A stretch of DNA of 52,994 nt from an uncultured bacterium (GTDB lineage: Bacteria; Bacteroidota; Bacteroidia; Bacteroidales; CAIXTV01). Below are positions 25,106-35,137 of the stretch, in pieces (within the stretch, counting starts at the first letter, position 1; the number at the start of each line of letters is the position of its first letter). The DNA lies in contig CAIXTV010000113.1 in assembly GCA_903922465.1 (NCBI GenBank), forward strand, positions 1 through 52,994. Direction: 5' to 3'. A program made the translations under genes and the position numbers. Under the pieces are notes generated by a model. That model did no database searches and was not told the origin of the DNA. It saw only the letters and a program-made list of their open reading frames with translations.

Positions 25106-26266
25106 ATGAAAACCATCAAAAACATCAAGTATATATTACCTATCCTAATGTCGTTTTTTGTAATGAGTTTTTGTGATTTAGTTGGCATTGGGGTCGACAG
25201 GGTAAAACCTGACTTTCATCTAAGCGATACACTTGCACAGTTAATTCCATCAGCTGTATTTGTTTGGTTTTTCTTTTTATCGGTCCCCATAGGAATCTTG
25301 CAAGACAGAATCGGAAAAAGAAAGGTTTTAAATGTAGGAGTAATGATTACAGCACTGGGATTATTCTTCCCTTTCTTTGTTTATTCATATGCAAGTGTGC
25401 TTTTGGGTTTTGCATTTTTAGGTATAGGTAATACAATCGTTCAGGTTTCGGCTAACCCATTATTGGTAGATGTTGTGCCTGCAGCTAAGAAGTCGAGTTT
25501 TCTTAGCTTTTCCCAATTCGTTAAAGCCATAGGCTCAATGATAGCTCCCCCACTCGCTGCCTTTCTAGCCTTGCAATTCGGCGATTGGAAGATATTGTTT
25601 CTGACCTTTGGTATAGTTTCAATTCTTACCTCTTTTTGGCTTGGATTTACTAAGATAGAGGAAATAAAAACCAATGAAAAGAGGGCAACATTCATCTCTT
25701 CATTTAAATTGTTGAGCAATGGCTTCATAACCTTACTTGTTATAGGGATTTTTTTATTGGTTGGAATTGATGTTGGGATAAATGCAGTGTCAGGGCAATT
25801 TTTGATGAGCAAATTCAGCCTTGCCAGCGACTCAGGTTACGCTCAATCTGCCAGAAGTGTATATTTCCTGGGGAAAATGCTTGGCACCTTCGGAGGCGCA
25901 TTCTTATTGGCGAAATTCGCATTAAAGAAATTCTTTGTATGGAACACCCTCTTCATTCTAATAACCATCATACTGTTAATCATTGCTCCTACCCAAAATA
26001 CTTCTACTATAATGATGTTTATTTTCGGCTTGGCCACTTCCACCATTTTCCCTATTATTTTCACTTTAGCCGTTGACAAACACCCATTACGTAGCAATGA
26101 AATATCAGGCCTAATGATTATGGCTGTATCAGGCGGAGCATTTATCCCTTTGCTAATTGGGATATTAAATGATGCACTTGGTTTAACGGCAGGGATGTTA
26201 GTTTTGGTTGCCTGCTCTGCTTACCTCTTATTTTTGGCACTCTATAATTCAAAAGTGCGCGCCTAA
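25106..26266 (+). CDS. MFS transporter, sugar-related
   Basis: This 386-residue protein has about 12 hydrophobic helices and the MFS loop-2/3 motif in the form GILQDRIGKRKVL (about 72-84). The charged loop in the middle (about 195-210) separates two six-helix halves. The pattern is near the FucP/GluP-type sugar:proton symporters, with VSANPLLVDVVP in helix 4 like the NP block of that group. It follows the atypical ROK gene, so uptake of a sugar later phosphorylated is the likely role. The substrate cannot be read from sequence. Confidence 0.85.
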   Translation: MKTIKNIKYILPILMSFFVMSFCDLVGIGVDRVKPDFHLSDTLAQLIPSAVFVWFFFLSVPIGILQDRIGKRKVLNVGVMITALGLFFPFFVYSYASVLLGFAFLGIGNTIVQVSANPLLVDVVPAAKKSSFLSFSQFVKAIGSMIAPPLAAFLALQFGDWKILFLTFGIVSILTSFWLGFTKIEEIKTNEKRATFISSFKLLSNGFITLLVIGIFLLVGIDVGINAVSGQFLMSKFSLASDSGYAQSARSVYFLGKMLGTFGGAFLLAKFALKKFFVWNTLFILITIILLIIAPTQNTSTIMMFIFGLATSTIFPIIFTLAVDKHPLRSNEISGLMIMAVSGGAFIPLLIGILNDALGLTAGMLVLVACSAYLLFLALYNSKVRA

Positions 26267-26430
26267 CAATAATTCTCTCACGTGGTTTAAGTCTTTTATT
26301 TTAAACCTAAATTCAATTATGAGTTTAATAGAGAATTATTATCTGAAAAATGATGCCTCTATTTTATTCTATCATGAAATGAAGAAAGAAATATAGAAGA
26401 GAATTACGAAGTCGTCTTACTAGTATCGTT

Positions 26431-29061
26431 TTATTTCAACACTTGCAGCATACGCTCCACTGAACCTATTTGATAACCTTTCGAATGATATAACATATCC
26501 CCTTCAGGCGTAACAACAGTGACCACAGGGAAATCGAAACCTGCAGAGTTAGTATCTTTTAGTTCCATGGTTTTCAAAAGGCTCAATTTATCGTCTATTC
26601 CAACAAACACATTTGAAGGAAGCTGATAGCGTTTCAAAACATCCTTGAGTGCATCTGCTTCTTTCTGGTTTTGAACAAGCAAAACAACAGGAGTATTAGC
26701 AGTATTCATTTGTTTTTCATACTGCTGTAGTTCAGCAAATAGATGTTTGGTAGGCTCAGCATCAGGCACTACCCATGAGACAATCACATCTACACCCCAA
26801 TGCAAAGACGAAAGTGAAGTATTTGCTTTTTCTTCCAAACTTAAGCCTTGTTTTACATTAATTTTTCCTAGACTTTGATTAGGACTCGATGGCTTTCGCA
26901 ATAATATTGTCAGCTTAGTATAAGAATCATTCCTAATTCTAAATGGTTGCATCGAAGCCAATACAGATCCATCTTTCAAACGCGAACCGGTAATCATAAC
27001 ATAGCTGCCTGTGTCCAAATTTAAGGTTGCAGGCAGGTTATTAAGCAAGGTGCTCTCTTCATAGTCGAGAGTTTGCAGATTTCCATTAGTTAATTTGGCT
27101 AATGAGTAATGAATTGAATACTGAGGAGCAATTGCATTACTGCTATCCGAATTAATAACTAGCTTACCTTGAAGAGAAACACCAACTTCATGTGTCTGAG
27201 AAAATACATCTATCCAAACCGCTCCGTCAAAGTACTGCGGTTTAAGTGTAGCTGTTTCAATACGAGCAGGAATACCCATAGTTCGGCACATTGCAACAAA
27301 AAGAATGTTACGTGAAGCCTTATCTGCAGAACGGACATCAAGCACTCCAATTGGGGTTATAGGAATATTATAATAATTTGCCTCATTATCAATAGTCACA
27401 TGAAGCAAAATGCCTTTAACTATAACTTGAATATTCTTTTGCGCTTCCTCTTTATAACCTTTACCAAAGAATTGCAACATAAAGCTTCTAAATGCAGTAA
27501 GTTGTTCAGTTGAAATGCGAGGGTTTAAAATGTATTTATAATTAATCTCACTTGAGTATTTAGGATTGTAATCAAAGTTGAGAAGATGGTCTTTTAACAC
27601 TTCAGAAGTACAATCTCTCATATCCTTATCCGAAATATTCTGGAGAAGGCCAATGGCATCAGGCATCCTATTTGCAGGCACCCACTTCAAAAAACTGAGA
27701 ATAGCATTCCAGTTTCCTTTTGATGTAGTAATGATGTCTTGCAATGTATCATAATCAACACCCAAGCCGGTTGCAAAGTCACTCACCTGCCCGCTATCAG
27801 GAAAAGTTTTCATATAGTTGTTGCGGATGCTATCTTCAAAATGCAGACGGGCAGTGTTCAATTTAGCCAATTCAGATGAAAAAGATTCATTTATGGGGAG
27901 TTCGGGAGGAGGCACCAAATCAAAGGTTTCATATTGTAATGAAGCAAATGTTTTAGTAGGTGAAATCACAAGCGTATCTCTTTTGTTGGCTTTTATAATT
28001 GCATAATTGAACTTCCCATTATTACTTACCCATACAATAATATCACCCAAGCCTGTCTTTAGGTTACATTCCCCATATTTGTTTGTAGTAGTCTTCGACA
28101 AAGGATAAAACTCTGCATAATTATAAAGGCAAAACAGCACTTGCGCACTATCAATGGCTTGGTGTTTCTCGTTTACCACCTTTACTATTGTCTTCTTCGT
28201 TTCAGCATATTGCTGAATTAAGTTAATTCGGGTATGATACTTCCCTTTTAGCAGGACTTCCTCATTCCCATTGTACTTACCAAACACATTTGTGTTCACT
28301 TGCATGGCTCTTTTTGCTGGAGCTGTAAACCAGGCTTGATCTAAAGTGGCTTCGGGTTCACAGGCACCTATATAATGCCAATTTTCATTAACCCAAACTT
28401 CCACCCAGGCATGATTGTCATCACAATGTGCCCAACGAGGGGTGTAACATTGTCGAGCCGGTATGCCCACAGCACGCAGAGCTGCAACAGTAAGAACCGA
28501 TTCTTCGCCACACCTTCCAAAAGAAGTTTTAATAGTGCATAAGGGAGAAGACGTCCTTCCATCAGTTCCTTGGTAGCAAACCTTTTCATGACACCAATGA
28601 TTCACTTCAAGAATGGCTTGCTCCATGCTTAACGATTTCACGCGCTCTTTCAGCTCATCGAAAAACACCCAGCGCGACGAATCGAGAAACTCATTATTCA
28701 CCCTTACAGGTAATACGAAATGCAAGAATATATTTTCAGGAATAGACTCTCCCCATGCGAAATATTGTTGTGCCTTAAGACTTGAGCGTATGTTTTTAAG
28801 ATAAAAGGCAGCTTCGTGGTCTGCAACATCATTCAATGGCATATAAGCATAAAGAAACCTGAACGCTTCTGTTTCTTTGAGATTTAAAGAGATTAGGAAG
28901 GAATCTTTCAAATCCTTATTCGCTAAAAGCATAAGTCTCTTACGGGCAGTATAGTCATGGTTCACTTGCTGCCTAATCAATTCGTTTGAAATTAAATGTT
29001 GAGAATATCCCATGAAATTGCAAATAACAATTAACGTCAACAAAAATAAATATTTTTTCAT
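26431..29061 (-). CDS. Exported transglutaminase-like protein with thioredoxin-like C-terminus
   Basis: This 876-residue protein starts with a Sec signal (MKKYLFLLTLIVICNFMGYS). A transglutaminase-like core follows, with Cys184 in FGRCGEE, His217 in DNHAWVEVW and an acidic residue in GACEPE, giving a cysteine-protease-like triad. Such domains act as peptidases or amidases as often as cross-linkers. A beta-rich middle (about 290-360) and a second, degenerate region around 520-640 follow. The last about 95 residues look thioredoxin-like (PVVLLVQNQKEADALKDV, then FDFPVVTVVTPEGDMLY) but have no CxxC, so they are not redox-active. It probably works in the periplasm or at the surface. Function is unknown. 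Confidence 0.78.
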   Translation of the reverse strand: MKKYLFLLTLIVICNFMGYSQHLISNELIRQQVNHDYTARKRLMLLANKDLKDSFLISLNLKETEAFRFLYAYMPLNDVADHEAAFYLKNIRSSLKAQQYFAWGESIPENIFLHFVLPVRVNNEFLDSSRWVFFDELKERVKSLSMEQAILEVNHWCHEKVCYQGTDGRTSSPLCTIKTSFGRCGEESVLTVAALRAVGIPARQCYTPRWAHCDDNHAWVEVWVNENWHYIGACEPEATLDQAWFTAPAKRAMQVNTNVFGKYNGNEEVLLKGKYHTRINLIQQYAETKKTIVKVVNEKHQAIDSAQVLFCLYNYAEFYPLSKTTTNKYGECNLKTGLGDIIVWVSNNGKFNYAIIKANKRDTLVISPTKTFASLQYETFDLVPPPELPINESFSSELAKLNTARLHFEDSIRNNYMKTFPDSGQVSDFATGLGVDYDTLQDIITTSKGNWNAILSFLKWVPANRMPDAIGLLQNISDKDMRDCTSEVLKDHLLNFDYNPKYSSEINYKYILNPRISTEQLTAFRSFMLQFFGKGYKEEAQKNIQVIVKGILLHVTIDNEANYYNIPITPIGVLDVRSADKASRNILFVAMCRTMGIPARIETATLKPQYFDGAVWIDVFSQTHEVGVSLQGKLVINSDSSNAIAPQYSIHYSLAKLTNGNLQTLDYEESTLLNNLPATLNLDTGSYVMITGSRLKDGSVLASMQPFRIRNDSYTKLTILLRKPSSPNQSLGKINVKQGLSLEEKANTSLSSLHWGVDVIVSWVVPDAEPTKHLFAELQQYEKQMNTANTPVVLLVQNQKEADALKDVLKRYQLPSNVFVGIDDKLSLLKTMELKDTNSAGFDFPVVTVVTPEGDMLYHSKGYQIGSVERMLQVLK

Positions 29062-29127
29062 TTGATTAAAGAATTGAGAATAGTTAAAGGTCTTTTATAT
29101 TTCAGAATCTTATTCTTACTTTAAGTT

Positions 29128-29370
29128 TTAAAGCCTGTATTTTTTAAAGATTTCATTTCGGGTTGGGCAATTACACATAAAGGAAGTACCAAAAGAGGTT
29201 TTGTAACTGCATACATCAGCACTCAAACATTTAACAAAGAGTATATTTTCGAAACTTGAATTCTCCACTTTACAGTAAACATGATCTTTGTTTTTTAAAC
29301 AATCAAATGTTTTTTCACAACGAAAAGTTTCGTTGAGAATTTTCTCATCTAATTTCATTTCATTTTCCAT
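29128..29370 (-). CDS. Small cysteine-rich protein of unknown function
   Basis: This 80-residue protein has seven cysteines (18, 24, 33, 49, 54, 66, 68) and a conserved-looking tail CNCPTRNEIFKKYRL. I have a vague memory of similar small proteins in other Bacteroidota. The Cys pattern could bind Zn or Fe-S. No signal peptide is seen. It sits between the ROK kinase and the transglutaminase-like gene in the same direction, 47 bp after the kinase. An in-frame Met at residue 5 is an alternative start. Confidence 0.65.
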   Translation of the reverse strand: MENEMKLDEKILNETFRCEKTFDCLKNKDHVYCKVENSSFENILFVKCLSADVCSYKTSFGTSFMCNCPTRNEIFKKYRL

Positions 29371-29417
29371 TTACTAAGATAGCTATAAATAAATTTCCCA
29401 GCAATATTGATATTTAA

Positions 29418-30374
29418 TCAATTTAATTCTTTCCAAACCAAAGCACTTGCTCCTAATATGGCAGCGTGATCACTTTCCAATTCAGAGTAAAGTAATTTTA
29501 CTTTATTCTGGAAAATATTAAGTAAATATAATTCCATATACTTGTGGGTTGGAGCAAACAACACATCTCCCGACTTACTCAGTCCTCCATATAAAAAGAT
29601 GGCTTCAGGACTAGTTAATGCGATAGTATTAGCAAGTTGGAGGCCAAGAATCTTTCCCGTAATTTCAAAGGCCTCAATTGCTAATATGTCACCCATTTTT
29701 GCTTCAAAAGCTATCATCTTAGCAGAAATAGAATCTAAATCAAAATGTCTTAAATTAGATGGAGTTTCAGATTTATTTAAAAGGTCAATCATTGTTCTTT
29801 TAAGGCCGCTTGCTGAAGTATATGTTTCGAGGCAACCTTTTCTTCCACAACCACATAACCTACCTTCTGTATCAACTATTGTATGTCCGAGTTCTCCAGC
29901 AAAACCATCGTGTCCATATACCAATTCTCCATTTACAACAAAACCGCTACCTACTCCTGTTCCAAGTGTTACAACAACAAAATCTTTCATTCCACGAGCA
30001 CCACCGTACATCATCTCACCAATAGCAGCAGCATTAGCATCATTAGTTAATACAGCGGGCACGTTAAACCTTTGGTGAAACATTTCTGCTAGTGGCAGCA
30101 CCCCTTTCCACCTTAGGTTTGGGGCAAAATCAACAGTCCCAGTAAAGTAGTTTCCATTAGGAGCCCCAATTCCAATTCCACACAAACTATATCTATCTTT
30201 AAGAGGAGCAAAACTATTATTAATTTCGGCTGTAAGGGCATGCATATAATCGCCAATTAATTCGTAGTCGCATGTACGAATAGATACCTTATCAAGAACC
30301 TTACCATTGCGATCGACAAAACCGGCAATGGTATTAGTTCCTCCAATATCTATTCCGAGTGAAATGAGTTCCAT
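29418..30374 (-). CDS. ROK-family sugar kinase (glucokinase / N-acylhexosamine kinase-like)
   Basis: This 318-residue kinase has the full ROK set: DIGGTN near residue 9, NDANAAAIGE with catalytic Asp112, TLGTGVGSG (136-144), ELGH (161-164) and the zinc motif CGCGRKGCLE (Cys174, Cys176, Cys181). It would phosphorylate glucose, mannose or N-acetylhexosamine with ATP. It starts 6 bp after the sugar symporter gene and is in the same minus-strand run as GH20 and GH92. This favours mannose or N-acetylglucosamine as substrate. Confidence 0.9.
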   Translation of the reverse strand: MELISLGIDIGGTNTIAGFVDRNGKVLDKVSIRTCDYELIGDYMHALTAEINNSFAPLKDRYSLCGIGIGAPNGNYFTGTVDFAPNLRWKGVLPLAEMFHQRFNVPAVLTNDANAAAIGEMMYGGARGMKDFVVVTLGTGVGSGFVVNGELVYGHDGFAGELGHTIVDTEGRLCGCGRKGCLETYTSASGLKRTMIDLLNKSETPSNLRHFDLDSISAKMIAFEAKMGDILAIEAFEITGKILGLQLANTIALTSPEAIFLYGGLSKSGDVLFAPTHKYMELYLLNIFQNKVKLLYSELESDHAAILGASALVWKELN

Positions 30375-30380
30375 AGAGTT

Positions 30381-31769
30381 TTATTTTAATAGGCGTGGTT
30401 TATAGCCTTTAAGTCCATAAAATACAAGATAAATATACGAAAACAATGGCACAGCAAAAGCCGCCTGTACACCAAATGTATCTGCACACATTCCCTGTAT
30501 AGGAGGCAATAAGGCGCCACCCAAAATCATCATCACCAATAAGGAAGAGGCTTGTGAGGTGAAACGACCTAATCCGTCAATAGCCAAGGTGAAAATATTC
30601 GACCACATGATGGAATTGAATAAACCTATTGCCAACATACACCACATGGATACCATGCCGGTGGTGAAAATCGCTGTTAGCAAAAGTAAAAATGCCAAGA
30701 CTGAAAAATATGCGAGGGTTCGCGAGGCAATGGAACGTCCGAGCATAAACATAAAGTAATTGATGATAATAAAGATTAAATAGTACCAAACTTTGTCGAA
30801 TGTTAACCCTTTCATATACCATGTAATCACAAAAATCAACAAAAAAGTCAACACAGCCATAAATAACATTAAAAGATACTTTGATGTCTTTTTCATTGCA
30901 CTCAAAGAAATAGCTCCCAGGAATCTTCCAATCATAGCGCCACCCCAATAGTAAGCAAGGTAATTACTCGCTTCCGAATCGGTGAAACCTACGATTTGTG
31001 GAAGTTTTAAGAAGGAAACCAAATTGCTACCAATGGCAACTTCAGCACCTACATAAAAAAAGATTGCCAACATTCCAAATACCAAATTGGGATGTTTCAA
31101 GGCTCCTGCTTTTGTTTCTATTTGTTCGGTGCTTTTAAAAACGGGAAGTTTAGAAAACCATATAAACACCATCAGCAAGATTAAAACACTTCCAATGATT
31201 AAATAGGGGATCTTAACCGATTGCGCGCCCACATCGCCTTTGGTTACAAAATATTCAAAGATAAAGAAACCACCTAACACAGGCGCTATAGTGGTGCCTA
31301 AAGAATTAAATGCCTGCGAAAGATTCAAACGACTGGATGCCGTTTCGGGCGAACCTAAAATGGCAACATAGGGATTTGCTGCAATTTGCAATATAGTAAA
31401 GCCGATGCCTAACAAAAATAAAGCGCCAAGAAATACACCAAAAGAGTGAAAGGTGTTTGCCGCAGGATAGAACAAAAAACAGGCAACAGCAGAGATGAAT
31501 AAACCAATAAGGATACCGTTTTTATATCCTATTTTATTAATGGGGTCGCCTAAGGTCAGAGAGAGGATGAAGTAAATTAGCGAGCCGATAAAATAAGCTC
31601 CGAAAAATGCAAACTGCACCAGGTTTGCTTGAAAGTGTGTGAGTTCGAACACTCCTTTCAGATAGGGGATCAAAATATCATTCATACAGGTGATAAATCC
31701 CCACATGAAAAATAAGGTCGTCAGGGTAATTAACGGATAGGTGTAATTTGATTTTTGCTTTGTTTCCAT
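30381..31769 (-). CDS. FHS-family sugar:proton symporter (FucP/GluP-like)
   Basis: This 462-residue transporter has 12 predicted helices and the FHS features FFMWGFITCMNDILIPYLKG in helix 1, LQIAANPYVAILG in helix 4 and SRLNLSQAFNSLGT in the following stretch. The family imports fucose, glucose, galactose, mannose or N-acetylglucosamine with protons; Bacteroidota often place a copy next to glycan-degrading enzymes. It is directly upstream of a ROK kinase and downstream of GH20, so a hexosamine or mannose is likely. Confidence 0.92.
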   Translation of the reverse strand: METKQKSNYTYPLITLTTLFFMWGFITCMNDILIPYLKGVFELTHFQANLVQFAFFGAYFIGSLIYFILSLTLGDPINKIGYKNGILIGLFISAVACFLFYPAANTFHSFGVFLGALFLLGIGFTILQIAANPYVAILGSPETASSRLNLSQAFNSLGTTIAPVLGGFFIFEYFVTKGDVGAQSVKIPYLIIGSVLILLMVFIWFSKLPVFKSTEQIETKAGALKHPNLVFGMLAIFFYVGAEVAIGSNLVSFLKLPQIVGFTDSEASNYLAYYWGGAMIGRFLGAISLSAMKKTSKYLLMLFMAVLTFLLIFVITWYMKGLTFDKVWYYLIFIIINYFMFMLGRSIASRTLAYFSVLAFLLLLTAIFTTGMVSMWCMLAIGLFNSIMWSNIFTLAIDGLGRFTSQASSLLVMMILGGALLPPIQGMCADTFGVQAAFAVPLFSYIYLVFYGLKGYKPRLLK

Positions 31770-31830
31770 AAATTATTTTATTTTAGATTTATTTTGGTTT
31801 AACTGTAAATTGCTTGACTGACTTCTTGTG

Positions 31831-31838
31831 CAAAGATA
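31831..31838 (-). promoter_or_regulatory. -7 element of the symporter-kinase operon
   Basis: TATCTTTG on the minus strand is an exact consensus match 61 bp before the symporter ATG. It sits in the 216-bp gap after GH20, so symporter and kinase form their own transcript or an internal one. Confidence 0.5.
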
Positions 31839-31985
31839 CAGTATTTTTCATTTATAATCGGGGACTTTTATACTTGTTTTTCTATTATTCATAGTTACAT
31901 TCCTTAGTTTTGCTTTAAACCTTCTTTGGAAGTATTTTTTTTCTTTTAAAATTTAATTTCGGCTATTAAGGTTTAATATATTTGG

Positions 31986-34244
31986 CTATTTAACAATTAT
32001 CTCATCGGCAAAAACCCAAGCCTCCCCTCCTGCCCCATTATGCCAAGGAGGGCAGACGCCAACATTTTTAGCAACCACCTTTATATACCGAAAAGGAACT
32101 GGAGTAAATGTGGTTTCAACATCATGGATTTGGGTATTTTCGCTCTTCATGGTAATAGTGTTTTCTATTTTTGAGATTTGGGTATATATAACTCCATCCA
32201 CTGAGCCTGAAAACTCAACCCATTCGGGGTAAAATATCCAAGAAGGCGCACTTTGAAGGAAGCCAGCAGAAATGAACTGCACTTGCATAATCTTCTTCAA
32301 GTCGACAACTGCCTCCATATTTTGCTTTTGGAAACCTTGCCACAAACCATCACGATAGTTAGCTGTTCCTTTTAATCCGTCTATCAAAGCATAATTTCCA
32401 GCGGCTTCGTAATTTGGACTATACGGGTTAGCCAAAGTCATCCCTTTGTTTAAAGCTTTATGAAGAACAAGTTTTCTAATGTATAAAGTTGTATCTGCCA
32501 CACTCTTGTAATTCGCTTTTGCCTTTATAGTGAAAGAAGAATTTATAGTGAGGGGAACCGTATAAGGCTTATATTCTTTATTGTTCATGTTTTCAATAGA
32601 AAAAAAGAGTTTTATGCCCTGTTGTCCGCTAGAAAGTTTAATGTTAAATCCTTTATTTTCAACATAATGAATATTAAACACTACTGGCACATCTTCAAAG
32701 CCATAGTTAATCCGCATTTGTTTTAAGATATCATAATGTTTGTCAACTCTCTTCTTAAATCCAACATAATTTCGCTGTTCTTTTGGGCTCCATAAAACCT
32801 CAGCCATGGCAAGTAAGCGAGGAAACACCATGTTATCTATATTTGCAGGAGTGATGCGTTCTGTCCAGATGTTGCATTCACCACCAAGGACATGTTTTTT
32901 CTCATCTCCAGAAAGTTCTGAGGGAAGAGGTTCGAAGCTATAAGCTTTTGCAAGAGAAATTGCCTGAACACCAGCATCGAAATAAGCATGACTCGTGGGA
33001 GAAACAATTGCATCATTCCCTGTTTTGGCAGCTTTCACCGCACCTTCCATTCCCCTCCACGATTGAATGGTGACATTACTAAGATTTCCACCGTCAAGAA
33101 TTTCATCCCAACCTATAATCTTTTTTTGGGACTTCTTAAGAAAATTATTTATACGATTAATGAAGTATTGTTGCAACTGATCGGAATTATCTAGGCCTAA
33201 AGTATTCCTAAGTGTAGTGCATTTTGGACAATTATCCCATCTATATTTGGGAACTTCATCACCCCCAATATGAATGTATTCGAAAGGGAAAAGGGTCATA
33301 ACTTCGTTAAGCACATTTTCAAGAAACTGAAAAACAGAATCATTACCAGCACAGTACACATCCTTAAACACCCCCCATTTTGGTTCGATTGTGAGCTGCT
33401 CCTGAGTGCATGAAAGATATGGATAGGAAGCAATGGCAGCAACAGCATGTCCTGGCATCTCTATTTCAGGAACAATACTAATGTTTCTTATTGCTGCATA
33501 AGCAACTATTTCTTTTATGTCTTCCTGCGAATAAAAACCTTTGTATTCGCTACTGTCCTCTTCTATCCTTTTGCTGCCAAAGGCAGTAAGATTTGGGTAT
33601 TGCTTAATTTCGATACGCCATGCCTGATCCTCGGTGAGATGCCAATGAAGGCGGTTCATTTTATAAAAAGAAAGAGCATCGATATATTTCAAAACAACCT
33701 CTTTTGGCATAAAATGGCGACAGCAATCCAATAGCATTCCTCTCCAGGGAAAGCGAGGTTTATCAACAATTGTGAGACAAGGTAGGATGTAGGATTTACT
33801 AATTAATTTTGGGTTAATAATATTGGCAGGGAATAGTTGCCACAAACTTTGCAAGCCGTAAAAAATGCCCTTGGAAGAAGCGGCTGTTATAATAAGCTGT
33901 TTTGTTGTGATATCCATAATATAACCTTCCTCTCCAAGGCTATCAAAAAGAACAGCTTTAGTTTCAAAAATGATTACATTTGTATATTTTCTACCAGCTT
34001 CGAAAGTCAGCACTTCCGAAGCCGTCCCCATTAGGGAATTAAGTTTTGCAATGAACACATGCGCTACTTCAATCAATCCATTAGTCTGATCATCGATAAC
34101 AATTAGCGTTTTTGGTGTAATATTGAAGGTTCCTTCTTTCATTATAATTTTCGAAGGGAGGGGAATGATAGAGGGAACTTTGCCTGTGGCGGAGGCATAA
34201 TAGCTAAATGTTAGCAGGATTATAACAAAATAATATCTTTTCAT
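31986..34244 (-). CDS. GH20 beta-N-acetylhexosaminidase with C-terminal discoidin-like module
   Basis: This 752-residue exported enzyme (signal about 1-19) removes terminal GlcNAc or GalNAc. It has a GH20b domain (about 22-160) and a barrel starting near PRFPWRGMLLDCCRHF. The catalytic pair is Asp329-Glu330 in HIGGDE, typical of substrate-assisted catalysis. Residues from about 520 hold a chitobiase-type beta domain and then the same C-terminal module as GH97 and GH92 here, ending in FADEIIVK. Its start overlaps the stop of the EamA transporter gene (ATGA). It would act in the periplasm or at the cell surface on chitin- or N-glycan-derived sugars. Confidence 0.93.
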   Translation of the reverse strand: MKRYYFVIILLTFSYYASATGKVPSIIPLPSKIIMKEGTFNITPKTLIVIDDQTNGLIEVAHVFIAKLNSLMGTASEVLTFEAGRKYTNVIIFETKAVLFDSLGEEGYIMDITTKQLIITAASSKGIFYGLQSLWQLFPANIINPKLISKSYILPCLTIVDKPRFPWRGMLLDCCRHFMPKEVVLKYIDALSFYKMNRLHWHLTEDQAWRIEIKQYPNLTAFGSKRIEEDSSEYKGFYSQEDIKEIVAYAAIRNISIVPEIEMPGHAVAAIASYPYLSCTQEQLTIEPKWGVFKDVYCAGNDSVFQFLENVLNEVMTLFPFEYIHIGGDEVPKYRWDNCPKCTTLRNTLGLDNSDQLQQYFINRINNFLKKSQKKIIGWDEILDGGNLSNVTIQSWRGMEGAVKAAKTGNDAIVSPTSHAYFDAGVQAISLAKAYSFEPLPSELSGDEKKHVLGGECNIWTERITPANIDNMVFPRLLAMAEVLWSPKEQRNYVGFKKRVDKHYDILKQMRINYGFEDVPVVFNIHYVENKGFNIKLSSGQQGIKLFFSIENMNNKEYKPYTVPLTINSSFTIKAKANYKSVADTTLYIRKLVLHKALNKGMTLANPYSPNYEAAGNYALIDGLKGTANYRDGLWQGFQKQNMEAVVDLKKIMQVQFISAGFLQSAPSWIFYPEWVEFSGSVDGVIYTQISKIENTITMKSENTQIHDVETTFTPVPFRYIKVVAKNVGVCPPWHNGAGGEAWVFADEIIVK

Positions 34245-35137
34245 GTAGTTATTTTTTGATTTTTTATTGTTGAAAAATTGATTTGTGCAACCAAAATCCC
34301 TATCATTATGATGGCACAGCCGGTGAGCTCTTTAATGCTCATTTTTTCGTTTAAAAGCAACCATCCTCCAACTGCTGCAAATAGTGATTCTAGACTTAAT
34401 ATTATAGAAGCAACTGAAGGATGCACTTTTTTCTGAGCAACCACTTGAAGGGTGAAAGCCCCTCCAACAGATAAAATCCCAGTATAAAGCAGGGGCAAAT
34501 AGGACTGGTAGATATTGATAACCAAAGGCTCTTCGAACAAAAACATCCCAATCAAACTCAGAATAGAACACACGGCAAACTGCACTGCAGCAAGCATGAA
34601 GGCATTGTGTTTGGGTGCAAAATGGCTTACCACAAGGACATGGCCAGCCCAAATAAAAGCTCCGAAAAACACCAATATATCGCCCGCTGAAACCTGAAAG
34701 CCTTCCTTTACTGTAAGTAAATACATACCAAACACTGCAATGATGGCGCCTAACCACAATGCAATCCCGCTTTTTTTGCCAAAGAAAATGCCAACCAATG
34801 GAACAATAAGGATGTAAAGTCCAGTTAAGAATCCAGCATTACCAGCTGAAGTGAATGAAATTCCCTTTTGTTGAAGGTAAGAGCCCCCAAAAAGAAACAA
34901 GCCGCAAAGCATTCCGGCATTCAACAGTGGAAGATTAAGCCTTAAGTTTTCTTTACGTTGAATCCAAAGGAGAATAGGTAAAAGTGTTAAGGTTCCCAAA
35001 CCAAAGCGAATAGCATTAAAGGTAAATACTCCTAACAATTGTCCGCCTTCTTTTTGTGCTACAAAAGCAAAGCCCCAAATGCAAGCAGCAGTTATTAACA
35101 GCACTTTAGAGGTAAAGGATGGTTTGGCGTATTGCAT
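34241..35137 (-). CDS. EamA/DMT-family transporter
   Basis: This 298-residue protein has about ten hydrophobic helices in two EamA halves (VLLITAACIWGFAFVAQKEGG in the first, a mirrored unit from about 150). The family exports or imports metabolites such as amino acids and sugars. It overlaps GH20 by 4 bp, so the two are co-translated. In a glycan region it may handle a sugar or an effector, but many EamA proteins have unrelated roles. Confidence 0.88.
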   Translation of the reverse strand: MQYAKPSFTSKVLLITAACIWGFAFVAQKEGGQLLGVFTFNAIRFGLGTLTLLPILLWIQRKENLRLNLPLLNAGMLCGLFLFGGSYLQQKGISFTSAGNAGFLTGLYILIVPLVGIFFGKKSGIALWLGAIIAVFGMYLLTVKEGFQVSAGDILVFFGAFIWAGHVLVVSHFAPKHNAFMLAAVQFAVCSILSLIGMFLFEEPLVINIYQSYLPLLYTGILSVGGAFTLQVVAQKKVHPSVASIILSLESLFAAVGGWLLLNEKMSIKELTGCAIIMIGILVAQINFSTIKNQKITT

